Shown here piece after piece: positions 1 through 8,582 of a stretch of 64,000 nucleotides of DNA (position 1 is the stretch's first letter; every line of letters starts with the position of its first letter). The notes under the pieces were generated by a model. The model did not search any database. It worked only from the letters and a program-made list of their open reading frames with translations, and was not told where the DNA came from. The stretch covers positions 50,085 to 114,084 of the forward strand of contig JAOARC010000041.1 of NCBI GenBank assembly GCA_025210745.1, written 5' to 3'. Origin of the DNA: Bacteriovoracaceae bacterium. GTDB lineage: Bacteria > Bdellovibrionota > Bacteriovoracia > Bacteriovoracales > Bacteriovoracaceae. The position numbers were made by a program, and so were the translations under genes.

Positions 1-1
1 C

Positions 2-82
2 ATCGGAAGATATGGACAAATGCGCCTTGTACTCAGAGGAGTTGAGCAAGTCTCAACTGGGGCCGTATTAAAGGTTGCTTAG
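2..82 (+). CDS. C-terminal end of an upstream conjugation-operon gene (partial)
   Basis: A reading frame is open from base 2 and ends with TAG at 80-82, directly against the TTG start of the VirB2-like gene. It encodes 26 residues (starting IGRYGQMRLVLRG and ending VLKVA). The tight junction matches the stop/start packing of the rest of this operon, so it is probably the tail of an upstream conjugation gene. The fragment is too short to assign to a family. Confidence 0.4.
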   Translation: MGRYGQMRLVLRGVEQVSTGAVLKVA

Positions 83-409
83 TTGAAGTTTAATCAAAGC
101 TGGATGGTGTGCTTAGTTTTAATAATTGGGGTAACTTTCCTTATCCCAGAGTTAGCTTTTGCACAAATTGGAGGAATTGGAAGTGGCGATCTTGCTGGAA
201 GAATGAATGGACTGACAAGCAATGTGATCAATGTCATTCTTCCCGCCGTAAGTATCTTAGGTTTAGTTTATAGTGCGATCTTAGCAGCAACAGGAGATCA
301 AGCAGCTAAATCAAGAATGGTATTAATTGCCTTTGCCTCAATTGTGGGATTTCTTGCTCCGATTATTATTGGATGGCTTAAAAGTGCTTCTGGTGCAGGT
401 AGTTTTTAG
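83..409 (+). CDS. VirB2/TrbC-like conjugative pilin
   Basis: The product is 108 residues, which fits VirB2/TrbC pilins. It has an N-terminal hydrophobic signal segment ending in ELAFA|Q, a short polar stretch, and two hydrophobic helices at about residues 47-68 and 80-98. That is the usual pilin layout: a leader followed by a helical hairpin in the inner membrane before assembly. The start is TTG, abutting the upstream TAG. The gene is followed without a gap by VirB3-like and VirB4-like genes, the canonical virB2-B3-B4 order, which is the main support for the call. The product would be the major subunit of the mating pilus. Confidence 0.8.
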   Translation: MKFNQSWMVCLVLIIGVTFLIPELAFAQIGGIGSGDLAGRMNGLTSNVINVILPAVSILGLVYSAILAATGDQAAKSRMVLIAFASIVGFLAPIIIGWLKSASGAGSF

Positions 410-721
410 ATGGAATTAAATACATCCAGTACTCATAGAGGATTGAATGTAAAAATGAAGATTGGGGGCCTTGAGGCCCTTGATCTCATTTGCTCTTTGA
501 TCTTATGCGCTACTTTGAACTTGATTTTTGGAACCTTTACGTTTGGGCCTATCATTATTTTTGGACTGCCATCACTCTGTCTTCTTTGCCTCTATTTTGG
601 AAAGAAAAATAAGCCAGATGATTATTTGAAGCATCTTATTCGCTACTATCTGACAACTGGTTACCATTCGGCAGCACAAAATTCATTAAATGAGGAAAAA
701 AGACGAAGGAGAATTTTTTGA
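410..721 (+). CDS. VirB3/TrbD-like inner-membrane protein
   Basis: This 103-residue protein has two closely spaced hydrophobic segments at about residues 22-63 and a charged, basic C-terminal third. VirB3/TrbD proteins have this size and architecture and always precede the VirB4 ATPase, as here. The ATG start directly follows the stop of the pilin gene, and the TGA stop overlaps the TTG start of virB4, so translation is likely coupled. VirB3 works with VirB4 in pilus assembly at the inner membrane. The assignment rests on size, topology and gene order more than on sequence motifs. Confidence 0.75.
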   Translation: MELNTSSTHRGLNVKMKIGGLEALDLICSLILCATLNLIFGTFTFGPIIIFGLPSLCLLCLYFGKKNKPDDYLKHLIRYYLTTGYHSAAQNSLNEEKRRRRIF

Positions 722-3150
722 ACAAATTTAAATCAGTATGTGAAAAAATAGATTTTTGGCATTTTGAAGATCAAAATGACTTTATGATCTACTCTGATGG
801 ATCGTTTGGAGTTGGGTATAAAGTTCAAGGTTATGATATTGATTGTAAAACAGAAGAAGAAATAAACTCTTTTAACCAATCTATTGAAAATCTCTTGCTT
901 GGAACAGAAGAAGGATTAAAGATTCAGATTTTTTATCGATTAACTTCAAATGTAAGAAGGTTAATTGAAAAACACAAGAATGTCAGTATAGAGGCATCTT
1001 CTATCTATCAACCTATTATCAATGCAAGAATTAAACAGCTTAATGAACAATTTGAGAATAACGAATACTTTATTCCTGAAATTTATCTTTTCTTGAGAGG
1101 TAAACCCCTTCAATACAAAAAGAGAAAGCTTTTTGAGAAGAAAGAACAATTTGAACAGACCAGTGAAGATGAATACAAATTTCATTATAAAAAATTTTAT
1201 AGGTCTGTAAGGAAAATTGAAGCTGCTTTAAGTGGTATGGGATTAAAACCTGTGCAGCTAGAGAAGCAGCATTGGTTTGATTTATGTTTTGAATTTCTAA
1301 ACTTTGGTCGAGTTAAATCAGTTGGTCATGCTCATTTTGATGATAAACATAGCCCTTTTGTACCAAGTTTAGCTTCTCAGTTAGCCTTAACTGATATTGA
1401 TACATATAAAGAGGGAGTAAAGATCGGTAAATACTATTTTCAGACGTTAACACTTAAAACTCCGTCTGAAGGCTTCACATATAGTGCCATGATTGATGGC
1501 TTTACTAAACTTCCATTTCATTTTTGGATTAGTCAAAATATTGAAATACTAGATCAATCGAAAGAACAAGAAGGCCTCCAACTAAAGCGTCGGATAGCAA
1601 CATCGATGGCCAGTGGAAGTAATAATGTGTCAGATATTGAAAATGAGTCCAAGCTTGCTGATATTGAAGATTTATTAAGAAATTTAGTAGAAGGAAGTGA
1701 AAAGCTTGTTCGTTCCAACTTTACAGTCATTGTATGGAGTGAGTCAAAGGATGAACTAGAAGAAAAAGCTGATGAGGTTTTAAAAGCATTTCGTGAAATG
1801 AATCAAGCAGAAGGTGTTGCTGAAACTTTACCTAGCTTTGATATTTTTATGAGTTCACTACCAGGCCTTTGCCGTGGGATGAGGGATCTCAAACTGAAGT
1901 CTAGCAATGTATCTCACTTGATGCCACTTTATGGTCCTTGGTTTGGAGGTGATAATCCTGTATGCCTTATCCCAACAAGAGAAAACTCGCTCTTTAGTTA
2001 TGCTCCCTTTGAAAAAAGACTCCCAGCTTGGAATGCCTTAACGTTCGGAGGAACAGGCGCAGGCAAAAGTTTTAACGTCTGTACCCAGATGCTCTCTTTT
2101 TATGGACAAACGTTTAAAGGTAAACCACCAAAAATTGTATGGATTGATAACGGTGCAAGTTCACAGCGATTACTTGAAGTTTTAGATGGTGAATTTATTG
2201 ATCTCAATATTAATTCAGGGATAAGAATAAATGTATTTGATCTAGAGGATGGTGAAGAATTAAGTTCTGAAAAAATAAAAATAGTTTTGGCTGTTTTAGA
2301 ACTTATTCTAAAGGATGAGGATAAGAAAGGACTTCCAAAAAGAGAGAAGGCCCTGCTTGAGCAAGCAATTTATTCAACTTACGATCAAAAGAAAGGGAAA
2401 ATTCCTGTTATGAGTGATCTCAAAAAGATTTTAGATAATCATAGCGATCTTGAAATGAGAAAGTTTGGTGAAATTCTTTTTTCTTGGTGTGGTAATACTG
2501 CTTATGGAAAAATGCTAGATGGCTCATCTAATATCAACCTTTCAAAAGATTTAATTACAATTGAAGTGCAAGGGCTAACTAATCACCCTGAGTTAAAAGA
2601 TATCTTTTTACTACTTTTGACTTCTCAGTTTCAAGACGAAGCAGCAAAGGATTTAGCTAGACCTTATTACTTGATTGTAGATGAGGCTGAAAGACTTTTA
2701 AAAACTGAGATGGCTAAACAGTTTGTCATTACTTGCTACAGAACATGGCGTAAGTATAATGCTGGTATTCATTGTATTTCACAAAATTATAGGGACTTTA
2801 TGTCTGATCCTGAAATTAGAGATGCTCTTCTTCCCAATACAACAAGTGTCTTTATTCTAAGACAAAAGAAAATAGACTGGAAGCACTTTCAAGAAGTTTT
2901 TGACTTTAATGATGCCGAGCTTGAGGCAGTAAAAAGCATTGAGGTTGTTAAAGGCTCTCATAGTGAATTTGTTCTCATACAAGATGAAGATATGATGATT
3001 CTAAAATTGGTTCCAGAACCTCTGGCATATTGGATTTGTACGAGTGACGGGAATGATAAGGCCATGATAAGTGAAATGGAGCAAGAATTCCCTAGTTTAT
3101 CAAAAATAGAGGTTTTAGAGAAATTGGCTTTCTCTCCACCCGAGAAATAG
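718..3150 (+). CDS. VirB4/TrbE-family type IV secretion ATPase
   Basis: The 810-residue product is the usual size for VirB4. A Walker A motif GGTGAGKS is at about residues 444-451, followed by the conserved 'WIDNG' strand. A Walker B segment LIVDEAERL is at about 651-659. The N-terminal half matches the CagE/TrbE/VirB domain layout. The start is TTG at 718, behind an AAGGAG-type ribosome site and overlapping the previous stop. This hexameric ATPase at the inner-membrane base powers pilus assembly and substrate transfer. It is the most confidently identified conjugation protein here. Confidence 0.95.
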   Translation: MNKFKSVCEKIDFWHFEDQNDFMIYSDGSFGVGYKVQGYDIDCKTEEEINSFNQSIENLLLGTEEGLKIQIFYRLTSNVRRLIEKHKNVSIEASSIYQPIINARIKQLNEQFENNEYFIPEIYLFLRGKPLQYKKRKLFEKKEQFEQTSEDEYKFHYKKFYRSVRKIEAALSGMGLKPVQLEKQHWFDLCFEFLNFGRVKSVGHAHFDDKHSPFVPSLASQLALTDIDTYKEGVKIGKYYFQTLTLKTPSEGFTYSAMIDGFTKLPFHFWISQNIEILDQSKEQEGLQLKRRIATSMASGSNNVSDIENESKLADIEDLLRNLVEGSEKLVRSNFTVIVWSESKDELEEKADEVLKAFREMNQAEGVAETLPSFDIFMSSLPGLCRGMRDLKLKSSNVSHLMPLYGPWFGGDNPVCLIPTRENSLFSYAPFEKRLPAWNALTFGGTGAGKSFNVCTQMLSFYGQTFKGKPPKIVWIDNGASSQRLLEVLDGEFIDLNINSGIRINVFDLEDGEELSSEKIKIVLAVLELILKDEDKKGLPKREKALLEQAIYSTYDQKKGKIPVMSDLKKILDNHSDLEMRKFGEILFSWCGNTAYGKMLDGSSNINLSKDLITIEVQGLTNHPELKDIFLLLLTSQFQDEAAKDLARPYYLIVDEAERLLKTEMAKQFVITCYRTWRKYNAGIHCISQNYRDFMSDPEIRDALLPNTTSVFILRQKKIDWKHFQEVFDFNDAELEAVKSIEVVKGSHSEFVLIQDEDMMILKLVPEPLAYWICTSDGNDKAMISEMEQEFPSLSKIEVLEKLAFSPPEK

Positions 3151-3248
3151 TGCTATATGGTTCAATTTACTTAAATCTAAGTGGTTAGAGTTTGTAATTA
3201 ATAATAAAGACTAAAGACAAAGAATCTATTCTTTGAGATAATAAATTT
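3151..3248. other. Intergenic junction between virB4-like gene and cargo genes
   Basis: About 100 bases separate the secretion operon from three cargo genes, in contrast to the zero-gap spacing elsewhere in the operon. A small inverted repeat (AAAGAA...TTCTTT) lies near 3220-3236. No convincing terminator is visible, so the cargo may be read from the secretion promoter, from its own promoter here, or both. Confidence 0.35.
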
Positions 3249-3629
3249 ATGAGTAAACCAATATCCGCGAAAGAATTATTCAAGAAATATGAACAACAAT
3301 TAAGTTTTCAAAGTTTTGAACAAATGAGAGACCTTATATCAGATAAGGCAATTTTTTATTTTAATGATGGTTCCTTTATTGGAATTAATGAAATTGAAAA
3401 GGCATTTGACAAAACTTTTGAATTAATAAAAGAAGAAACGTATTGGCTTACAAATGTAAATTGGCTGCATTTAGATGAAAACTCCGCTTCTTGTGTTTAT
3501 ACTTTTAACTGGAAAGGTATTGTTAATAATAAAGAGGCTCAAGGTTCAGGAAGAGGTACATCAATATTTGCGAAAGAGAATAATAATTGGAAAATTATTC
3601 ATGAACATTTAAGTAGATTCCCAAATTAA
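3249..3629 (+). CDS. SnoaL/NTF2-like (DUF4440-type) protein
   Basis: This 126-residue soluble protein has no signal peptide. Its pattern is that of the NTF2-like cone-shaped fold: an N-terminal helix pair, a short 'FYFNDGSFIGINEIEKAF' segment, then long strands ending in 'SIFAKENNNWKIIHEHLS'. That closing W-K-I-x-H-x-H-x-S strand is typical of DUF4440/SnoaL proteins. Members are small-molecule-binding proteins or enzymes of very diverse function, so the substrate cannot be given. It is the first of three cargo genes in the conjugation operon and has no visible link to transfer. Confidence 0.75.
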   Translation: MSKPISAKELFKKYEQQLSFQSFEQMRDLISDKAIFYFNDGSFIGINEIEKAFDKTFELIKEETYWLTNVNWLHLDENSASCVYTFNWKGIVNNKEAQGSGRGTSIFAKENNNWKIIHEHLSRFPN

Positions 3630-3647
3630 AACTATACAAGGCTATTT

Positions 3648-4043
3648 ATGAAAACAATTACAATATGTGGTTCAATGACTTTTTATAATCGTATGGTGGA
3701 GTTAAAGCAGAAATTAGAAAAGCTAGGCTGGAATGTGTTTATTCCAACAGAAGAAGAAACTAAGTTTAAAGATATGTCTTTAGAAGAAAAAATTCGAGCA
3801 AAAAAACAATATATAGAAGAGCATCTCAATAAAATAAAGGACTCAAATCTTGTTCTTATTGCAAATTTTACAAAAAATAAAATTCAAGGGTATGTAGGAG
3901 CGAATACATTAATTGAAATTGCTTTTTCTCGAGTTTTAGAAAAACCTCTCTTTTTTCTTGAAGAGCCAGATGAACAAGGATGTATTGATGAATTACGTGG
4001 GTTTGATTTTAAAATAATTAGCGACTTAGAAGATTTAAAGTAA
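3648..4043 (+). CDS. Nucleoside 2-deoxyribosyltransferase-like protein
   Basis: The 131-residue product opens with the ICGSMTF strand-loop typical of the deoxyribosyltransferase-like fold. Around residues 82-91 it has GYVGANTLIEIAFS, close to the family's G-x-N-T-x-x-E-I signature containing the likely catalytic glutamate. 'SNLVLIANF' is the family's conserved central strand. Relatives move or hydrolyse N-glycosidic bonds of nucleosides or nucleotides. It starts 18 bases after the NTF2-like gene and is probably co-transcribed with it. A nucleotide-salvage or signalling role is possible, but the substrate is unknown. Confidence 0.75.
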   Translation: MKTITICGSMTFYNRMVELKQKLEKLGWNVFIPTEEETKFKDMSLEEKIRAKKQYIEEHLNKIKDSNLVLIANFTKNKIQGYVGANTLIEIAFSRVLEKPLFFLEEPDEQGCIDELRGFDFKIISDLEDLK

Positions 4044-4067
4044 TTCATATTAGATAAAGGTTGTATC

Positions 4068-4439
4068 ATGCATTTAGACTTCGATCCAAACTCCCCCGTA
4101 CAAGAAGAGATTACTTTCAATGATTTCCTTAAGGTAGACATGAGAATAGGAGAAATAGTTGATATAAGTGATTTCCCAGAAGCAAGGAAACCTAGTTACA
4201 AAGTTAAGATTGACTTTGGTCAAGGAGTTGGTGTCAAAAAATCATCTGCTCAGATAACACATCATTACTCTAAAGAGGACTTACTTGGTAAGAAGATTGT
4301 TGCAGTTGTTAATTTCCCTCCGAGACAGATAGGAAAATTTATGTCAGAAGTACTAATAATGGGTTTTTCTGACCAAGAAAATAATATCGTTCTTTTCAGT
4401 CTCGACAAGAATGTTCCGAATGGTTCTCGCTTGCATTAA
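4068..4439 (+). CDS. csaA: CsaA-type tRNA-binding (EMAP/OB-fold) protein
   Basis: This 123-residue protein matches CsaA along its full length. It has the opening 'F-N-D-F-L-K-V-D-M-R-I-G' segment, the central KVKIDFG strand, 'SSAQITHHYS', 'VVNFPPRQIGKFMSEVLIMG' and the closing 'VPNGSRLH'. CsaA is a dimeric OB-fold protein that binds tRNA and has been proposed as an export-related chaperone in Bacillus. Here it is the third cargo gene inside a conjugative element. It may be a passenger, or it may help tRNA or protein handling in recipients; neither is shown by the sequence. Confidence 0.92.
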   Translation: MHLDFDPNSPVQEEITFNDFLKVDMRIGEIVDISDFPEARKPSYKVKIDFGQGVGVKKSSAQITHHYSKEDLLGKKIVAVVNFPPRQIGKFMSEVLIMGFSDQENNIVLFSLDKNVPNGSRLH

Positions 4440-4564
4440 AACTACCTAAATCAAGATTAATAAAAAATCTCAGATGAGAACTTACTTCGATTACTTACAA
4501 CCATTTTTGTATTAGAAGTTTATTTTTATAAATTCCAACTTATTATTAAACAAGGAGGTGCTTA

Positions 4565-5266
4565 ATTCAAAAGCGTTCTTTTACATTTGTATTTTGTATA
4601 ATAACAGCCTTATTCACAACACCGAGTTATGCTTGGCTTAGTGATGGAGGTGCAGGATTTAAAAACATGGTTATTCTTGGAAAAATTTTAACCGAAAACA
4701 TTAGGAGGTATCAACAACTGAGAATGATGATTACTCAGGCGAAAGATCATAAGAACTTTTTAAGGACTATCAACAGTGGTCTTAATAATTCAATTGGCCT
4801 TTTAAGCTCATTACCTGTTAAAGATGAGAAGATTTTGGCTGAACTTAGGTCATATAAAAGATCCCTAGATACAATTCAAAATGTCTATGGAGCAATTCCA
4901 ACGAGTAAAGACTCTTTACTTCATGCTTTACATGATCAGACGGTTGCTGAAAGTTTAAGAATGGTAAATTCATTTAAAGATTTTACAAAGAAACAAGAAG
5001 AGAATTCGACCATTCTATCTATTCAAGCAAGAAATGCTTCTCCCAAGGGAGCAGCAAGAATGCAGGTTGAGGCAAGCTCTAACATTTTAAAAAGCTTAAG
5101 CCAACTGATAAACCTCAATAGTCAGATGCTTAAAATGCAAAGTGAAATCCTTGCTATGAATAACAAAGGAAACAAGGATAACGTTTCAAGTTACAATAAA
5201 GTAAATAGTGGATTTAAGAAAGGATTTAAGGACTTTAAACTCAATATGAATCTGGCCCGCTATTGA
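4565..5266 (+). CDS. TrbJ/VirB5-like periplasmic conjugation protein, probable ATT start
   Basis: The frame contains an internal ATG at 4667, but that start would discard a complete Sec signal peptide. Upstream in the same frame, translation from 4565 gives a basic start, a hydrophobic core and an A-x-A-like site (TTPSYA|W). There is no ATG, GTG or TTG at that position. The codon is ATT, placed 5 bases after a very strong AAGGAGGTG ribosome site (4552-4560). The 233-residue product is otherwise alpha-helical and polar, as in TrbJ/VirB5 proteins, which act as minor pilus or adhesin components. It sits just before the VirB6-like gene, as expected. The family call is moderate; the extended start is well supported. 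Confidence 0.75.
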   Translation: MQKRSFTFVFCIITALFTTPSYAWLSDGGAGFKNMVILGKILTENIRRYQQLRMMITQAKDHKNFLRTINSGLNNSIGLLSSLPVKDEKILAELRSYKRSLDTIQNVYGAIPTSKDSLLHALHDQTVAESLRMVNSFKDFTKKQEENSTILSIQARNASPKGAARMQVEASSNILKSLSQLINLNSQMLKMQSEILAMNNKGNKDNVSSYNKVNSGFKKGFKDFKLNMNLARY

Positions 5267-6297
5267 TCTTTGAGAATCTCCACAAGCAAGCTCAAATCTT
5301 GCATGGAGAAATGATTGGAATATTCTGGCTTATTTTACCCTGTCTCATCTCATTTTTGATTCTTTTAGAAATTTTAAAAAGTGACGGAGAAGGACCAAAT
5401 GTTGCTCAGATATTAAAAAGGACTGTTTTAGCTCTTATCATGCTTTGGTCTATAGATTTAGTTATAAACTCTATTGCCATGATTAGTGATGGAATTGCAG
5501 ATAAAATTAGTTCAAGAGAAAGCTTACTTGAAGCAATAAAACAATTAGGCCCTAAAGAAAGCAGCTCATCAGGTAGTATGTTTGATATTCGAGAAAATAT
5601 CATCTACATATTTGCCATAGCCGCATACCTTGTTGCTTATATTGGATTTTTTGCATCAGTTGCCCTCGTTAATTTTGTATGGGCCATTCTTTATGTCGTC
5701 GCTCCTCTTATGATTATTTGCTATATACCAAAGGCTACATCAGGAATAGCAAAAAACCTTTATAAAGGATTGATTAGTACTGCACTATGGAAAATTTTAT
5801 GGAGTCTTCTGGGTGTTCTACTTTTAAAAATAGCTCTTAATCCGCAAACCGTTGGTATTGAAGAATATCTACTGACAATTGTAACGAATCTACTTGTGGG
5901 ATTGAGTATGCTCTTGATTCCATTTTTTACTAAATCACTTATTTCTGATGGATTGCAAACAATGGCTTCTGGACTTGCTACTGCTCCAGGCCTTCTCGCA
6001 TCAAAATCAGCAACAATGATGGCAAAAAAGTATGGAAAGAAAGGAATACAGAAAGGATATGATGGAGGTCATTTTCTTTCAAAACCTCTAGTAAATCCTT
6101 TAACAAGTAGAACAAGAGTTATGGCGGATAAGATGAAGCTACAGCAAAGGTTTAATAAAGCAAAAAGAAGTTACAGCAATTTAGGGAAATCAAAGGAGGC
6201 AATTAAACTTGAAAACAAACAAAACAGAAGAAAATATGCCATTAGAGATGGCAAACGAAAAAAACAACAAAGGAGTCAGCATAAAAAAAGAAGATAA
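5263..6297 (+). CDS. TrbL/VirB6-family inner-membrane conjugation protein
   Basis: The 344-residue product has about six hydrophobic segments between residues 17 and 225 and a long, strongly basic cytoplasmic tail rich in Lys/Arg. This is the usual TrbL/VirB6 architecture. The start is TTG, overlapping the TGA of the upstream gene (TTGA), so translation is probably coupled. VirB6-type proteins form the inner-membrane channel part of the secretion system. The 3' end overlaps the next gene by about 90 bases in another frame, which is a long overlap for this operon. Confidence 0.8.
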   Translation: MIFENLHKQAQILHGEMIGIFWLILPCLISFLILLEILKSDGEGPNVAQILKRTVLALIMLWSIDLVINSIAMISDGIADKISSRESLLEAIKQLGPKESSSSGSMFDIRENIIYIFAIAAYLVAYIGFFASVALVNFVWAILYVVAPLMIICYIPKATSGIAKNLYKGLISTALWKILWSLLGVLLLKIALNPQTVGIEEYLLTIVTNLLVGLSMLLIPFFTKSLISDGLQTMASGLATAPGLLASKSATMMAKKYGKKGIQKGYDGGHFLSKPLVNPLTSRTRVMADKMKLQQRFNKAKRSYSNLGKSKEAIKLENKQNRRKYAIRDGKRKKQQRSQHKKRR

Positions 6298-6865
6298 AGT
6301 GTATTCACAATGGACGGCATTTAATAATACCCATCATTCATTAAAAATGATTTGTATGGGTTTAGTTATTCTTTGTCTTAGCTTGGAAATTCTATGTTTT
6401 ATAGTTGGTGATAAAACGCCAATCGTCATTAAGGAATCTTTAAGTGGAAATCAATATTTCACAGGAGAAAAGAAAGTCGTTCCACTAAAAGAAGAAAATA
6501 TCAAAAAACTGATTCGACAATTTTTAGAACTGCGTTATGAGTGGGATGAATTTAAAATCAAACAGATTGAATTAGATATTTCTCCGTTCATCACACAGGG
6601 GCTTAAAAAGAAAACAAAAAAGCTCCTTGAAAATCTGTCCAAGAATGATTTTAAAGAGAAAAAACTATCACAAAAAATCACAAAACCTCAAATCACTGTT
6701 ACTGACAAAAGCACAAGCGCTAGTTTCTATAGGGTTTTAGAAATAAATGAAATCCCTCTTCTTATTCCAACTCAAATTTCATTTGGGTTAGTAAAAGGAG
6801 AAACTTCATTTTGGAATCGAATTGGTATTTATATTAATTCGATTAATATCTTTGAAGGGAGTTGA
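6209..6865 (+). CDS. VirB8/TraE-like inner-membrane protein
   Basis: The 218-residue product has a cytoplasmic N-terminus of about 45 residues, one transmembrane helix (about 46-68) and a periplasmic domain. This is the bitopic VirB8/TraE/TrbF layout. The start is TTG behind a CAAAGGAGG ribosome site, inside the end of the VirB6-like gene. Its position before VirB9-like and VirB10-like genes supports the call. VirB8 proteins are assembly scaffolds of the channel. Sequence similarity to a particular subfamily is not clear by eye. Confidence 0.65.
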   Translation: MKTNKTEENMPLEMANEKNNKGVSIKKEDKVYSQWTAFNNTHHSLKMICMGLVILCLSLEILCFIVGDKTPIVIKESLSGNQYFTGEKKVVPLKEENIKKLIRQFLELRYEWDEFKIKQIELDISPFITQGLKKKTKKLLENLSKNDFKEKKLSQKITKPQITVTDKSTSASFYRVLEINEIPLLIPTQISFGLVKGETSFWNRIGIYINSINIFEGS

Positions 6866-7623
6866 GTATATATGGTTATATTCGGTCGGGATTAATTTTA
6901 ATATCAATGCTTCATATAGTTCATGCATTTGCTGGAACAGTTAGGACTATTAAGACGGACGATAAAAAAATGAATCGAATTTATCTTAAGATGGGACAAT
7001 CCACTGTTTTAAGATTTCAAGATGATAAACCTAGAAAAGTCGTTATTGGAAACCTCAATTATTATAACGTTGAATTTGTAAAAGGCACGAAAGATGTCAC
7101 TCTACAGCCATTAGGTACTGTAAAAACGAACCTCTTTGTCTATTGTCAAAAGAATACTTACGGCTTCTTGATCTCAACCTCTAACTATGGAAAGTATGAT
7201 GATTTGGTTAATGTTAAATGGCAACCACCGCTACAACGAATCAGAGTCAAAGCAAAAATTATTGTCATAAACAACAAGCGATCAGAAAAGATCAATAAAA
7301 TGTTAATCCTTAACAATCAGTTAAAAGTATCAAGTTTCATTGTTCAAAGCTACAAAGACAAAAAAAGTGTTTTTATTGATTTTAAAATAACAAACACTAC
7401 AAAAAAAGAAATTAGAATGAATGATTTCAATGTATTTGCAACAAGAAGTAATAAAAAACTGGAGTATCAAAAACTTGTACTTGAAAAGATTAAAATTGCT
7501 CCAGAGGAAAAGATTAAGGCAAGGCTCATAATCGCTCTAGAACAAAGAAAAGGATTTACTATAAACTTTTCTCTAAAAAATGAGAAATCTAAATTTATCG
7601 TTAGTAAAAGGCTTTTGCTTTGA
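6862..7623 (+). CDS. VirB9/TrbG/TraK-like secreted channel protein
   Basis: The 253-residue product has a signal peptide ending near HAFAG. A beta-rich N-terminal domain follows with the pattern 'IYLKMGQSTVLRF' and 'KTNLFVYC', which fits the N-terminal domain of VirB9/TrbG/TraK proteins. These bind VirB10 and form part of the outer-membrane core. The TTG start overlaps the upstream TGA. It lies between VirB8-like and VirB10-like genes, the conserved order. The C-terminal half has no obvious match by eye, so the exact subfamily is open. Confidence 0.65.
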   Translation: MSIYGYIRSGLILISMLHIVHAFAGTVRTIKTDDKKMNRIYLKMGQSTVLRFQDDKPRKVVIGNLNYYNVEFVKGTKDVTLQPLGTVKTNLFVYCQKNTYGFLISTSNYGKYDDLVNVKWQPPLQRIRVKAKIIVINNKRSEKINKMLILNNQLKVSSFIVQSYKDKKSVFIDFKITNTTKKEIRMNDFNVFATRSNKKLEYQKLVLEKIKIAPEEKIKARLIIALEQRKGFTINFSLKNEKSKFIVSKRLLL

Positions 7624-8582
7624 ATGAAAAAGAAATTGATCGGATTCCTTGGTGGAAATGTTGGAAGTATTTCCTTAAAAAAGAAGGAGAAAAAACTGTT
7701 CTTGATATCAAAAGGTTTTTTTATATCTTAGCAATCTTGTTAATTATCACTCTTTTGGCCCTTATCGTCTTTAGAATCATCTATCCAGAACAAGAAGACA
7801 CAAGCCGCATAAATAGCATGAATCGCCCCATTAATCAGGAGCAAGGGAAAAAAGAAGAAACGGATACTAAAAATAAGAATCAAAAGTCAGTGGGAGGCAT
7901 AAAGGAAGAAAAACCAGATGAAAAGCCAAAAAAGAAGTATCAAATAGTTAAAAAGAAAATTAACTACCGAGCAAAACAAGTTTTAAGCACAGACGAGAAC
8001 AATAATGGGAGAACTTTGCCAATAGGAATTAATTTGATTGGTAAGCTTCTCAACTCAATTGATACAAGACAAACAGGGCAAATGGTTAAGGTTCTTCTTC
8101 CTTATGGAGGTAAGCACAAAGGCAGTGGAGGCTCTCTTCCTTCTAATACCATTATATTTGGAAGACCTATCTACTCTGGGGAGGGTGCAAAGGTTCAAAT
8201 TAAATTTAACAGGGCCCTTTTTCCTGATGGTGAAGAAATAAACTTCATGGCCCAAGCTCTAAGTCCAAAAGACTACTCTATTGGTATTGAGGGGGAATTT
8301 CATGGAAATACAGGAGGCAGAACTGCCGCTGTATTAGGTTTAACAATGGTTGCTGGAATGTCCGAAACCCTCGTAAAAAAAGAAGCTTTAGGGCAAGGTT
8401 TTCAAGTTACACCCAAGGCATCTCTTAAAAATGGTTTTTACAACGGAGTGTCAAAAGTCGCTAATATGGAAGCGAATAGGAATGCAAAGGAGCTAATGGA
8501 TAAACAGGAATACGTCACCGTAGATGCAGGTAAAAGCATTATAGTTTCACTAACAAGTACATATAAGGATAAAAATGAATAA
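7620..8582 (+). CDS. VirB10/TrbI/TraB-like core-complex protein
   Basis: The 320-residue product has a cytoplasmic head, one transmembrane helix at about residues 34-56, and a Lys/Glu-rich linker. Its C-terminal beta-barrel-like domain contains 'LPSNTIIFGRPIYSG' and 'FPDGEEINFMAQALSP', typical of VirB10/TrbI/TraB (PF03743-type). Such proteins span from the inner membrane to the outer-membrane pore and gate the channel. The TTG start overlaps the upstream TGA. The product is somewhat shorter than many VirB10 proteins, mainly in the linker. Confidence 0.85.
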   Translation: MNEKEIDRIPWWKCWKYFLKKEGEKTVLDIKRFFYILAILLIITLLALIVFRIIYPEQEDTSRINSMNRPINQEQGKKEETDTKNKNQKSVGGIKEEKPDEKPKKKYQIVKKKINYRAKQVLSTDENNNGRTLPIGINLIGKLLNSIDTRQTGQMVKVLLPYGGKHKGSGGSLPSNTIIFGRPIYSGEGAKVQIKFNRALFPDGEEINFMAQALSPKDYSIGIEGEFHGNTGGRTAAVLGLTMVAGMSETLVKKEALGQGFQVTPKASLKNGFYNGVSKVANMEANRNAKELMDKQEYVTVDAGKSIIVSLTSTYKDKNE

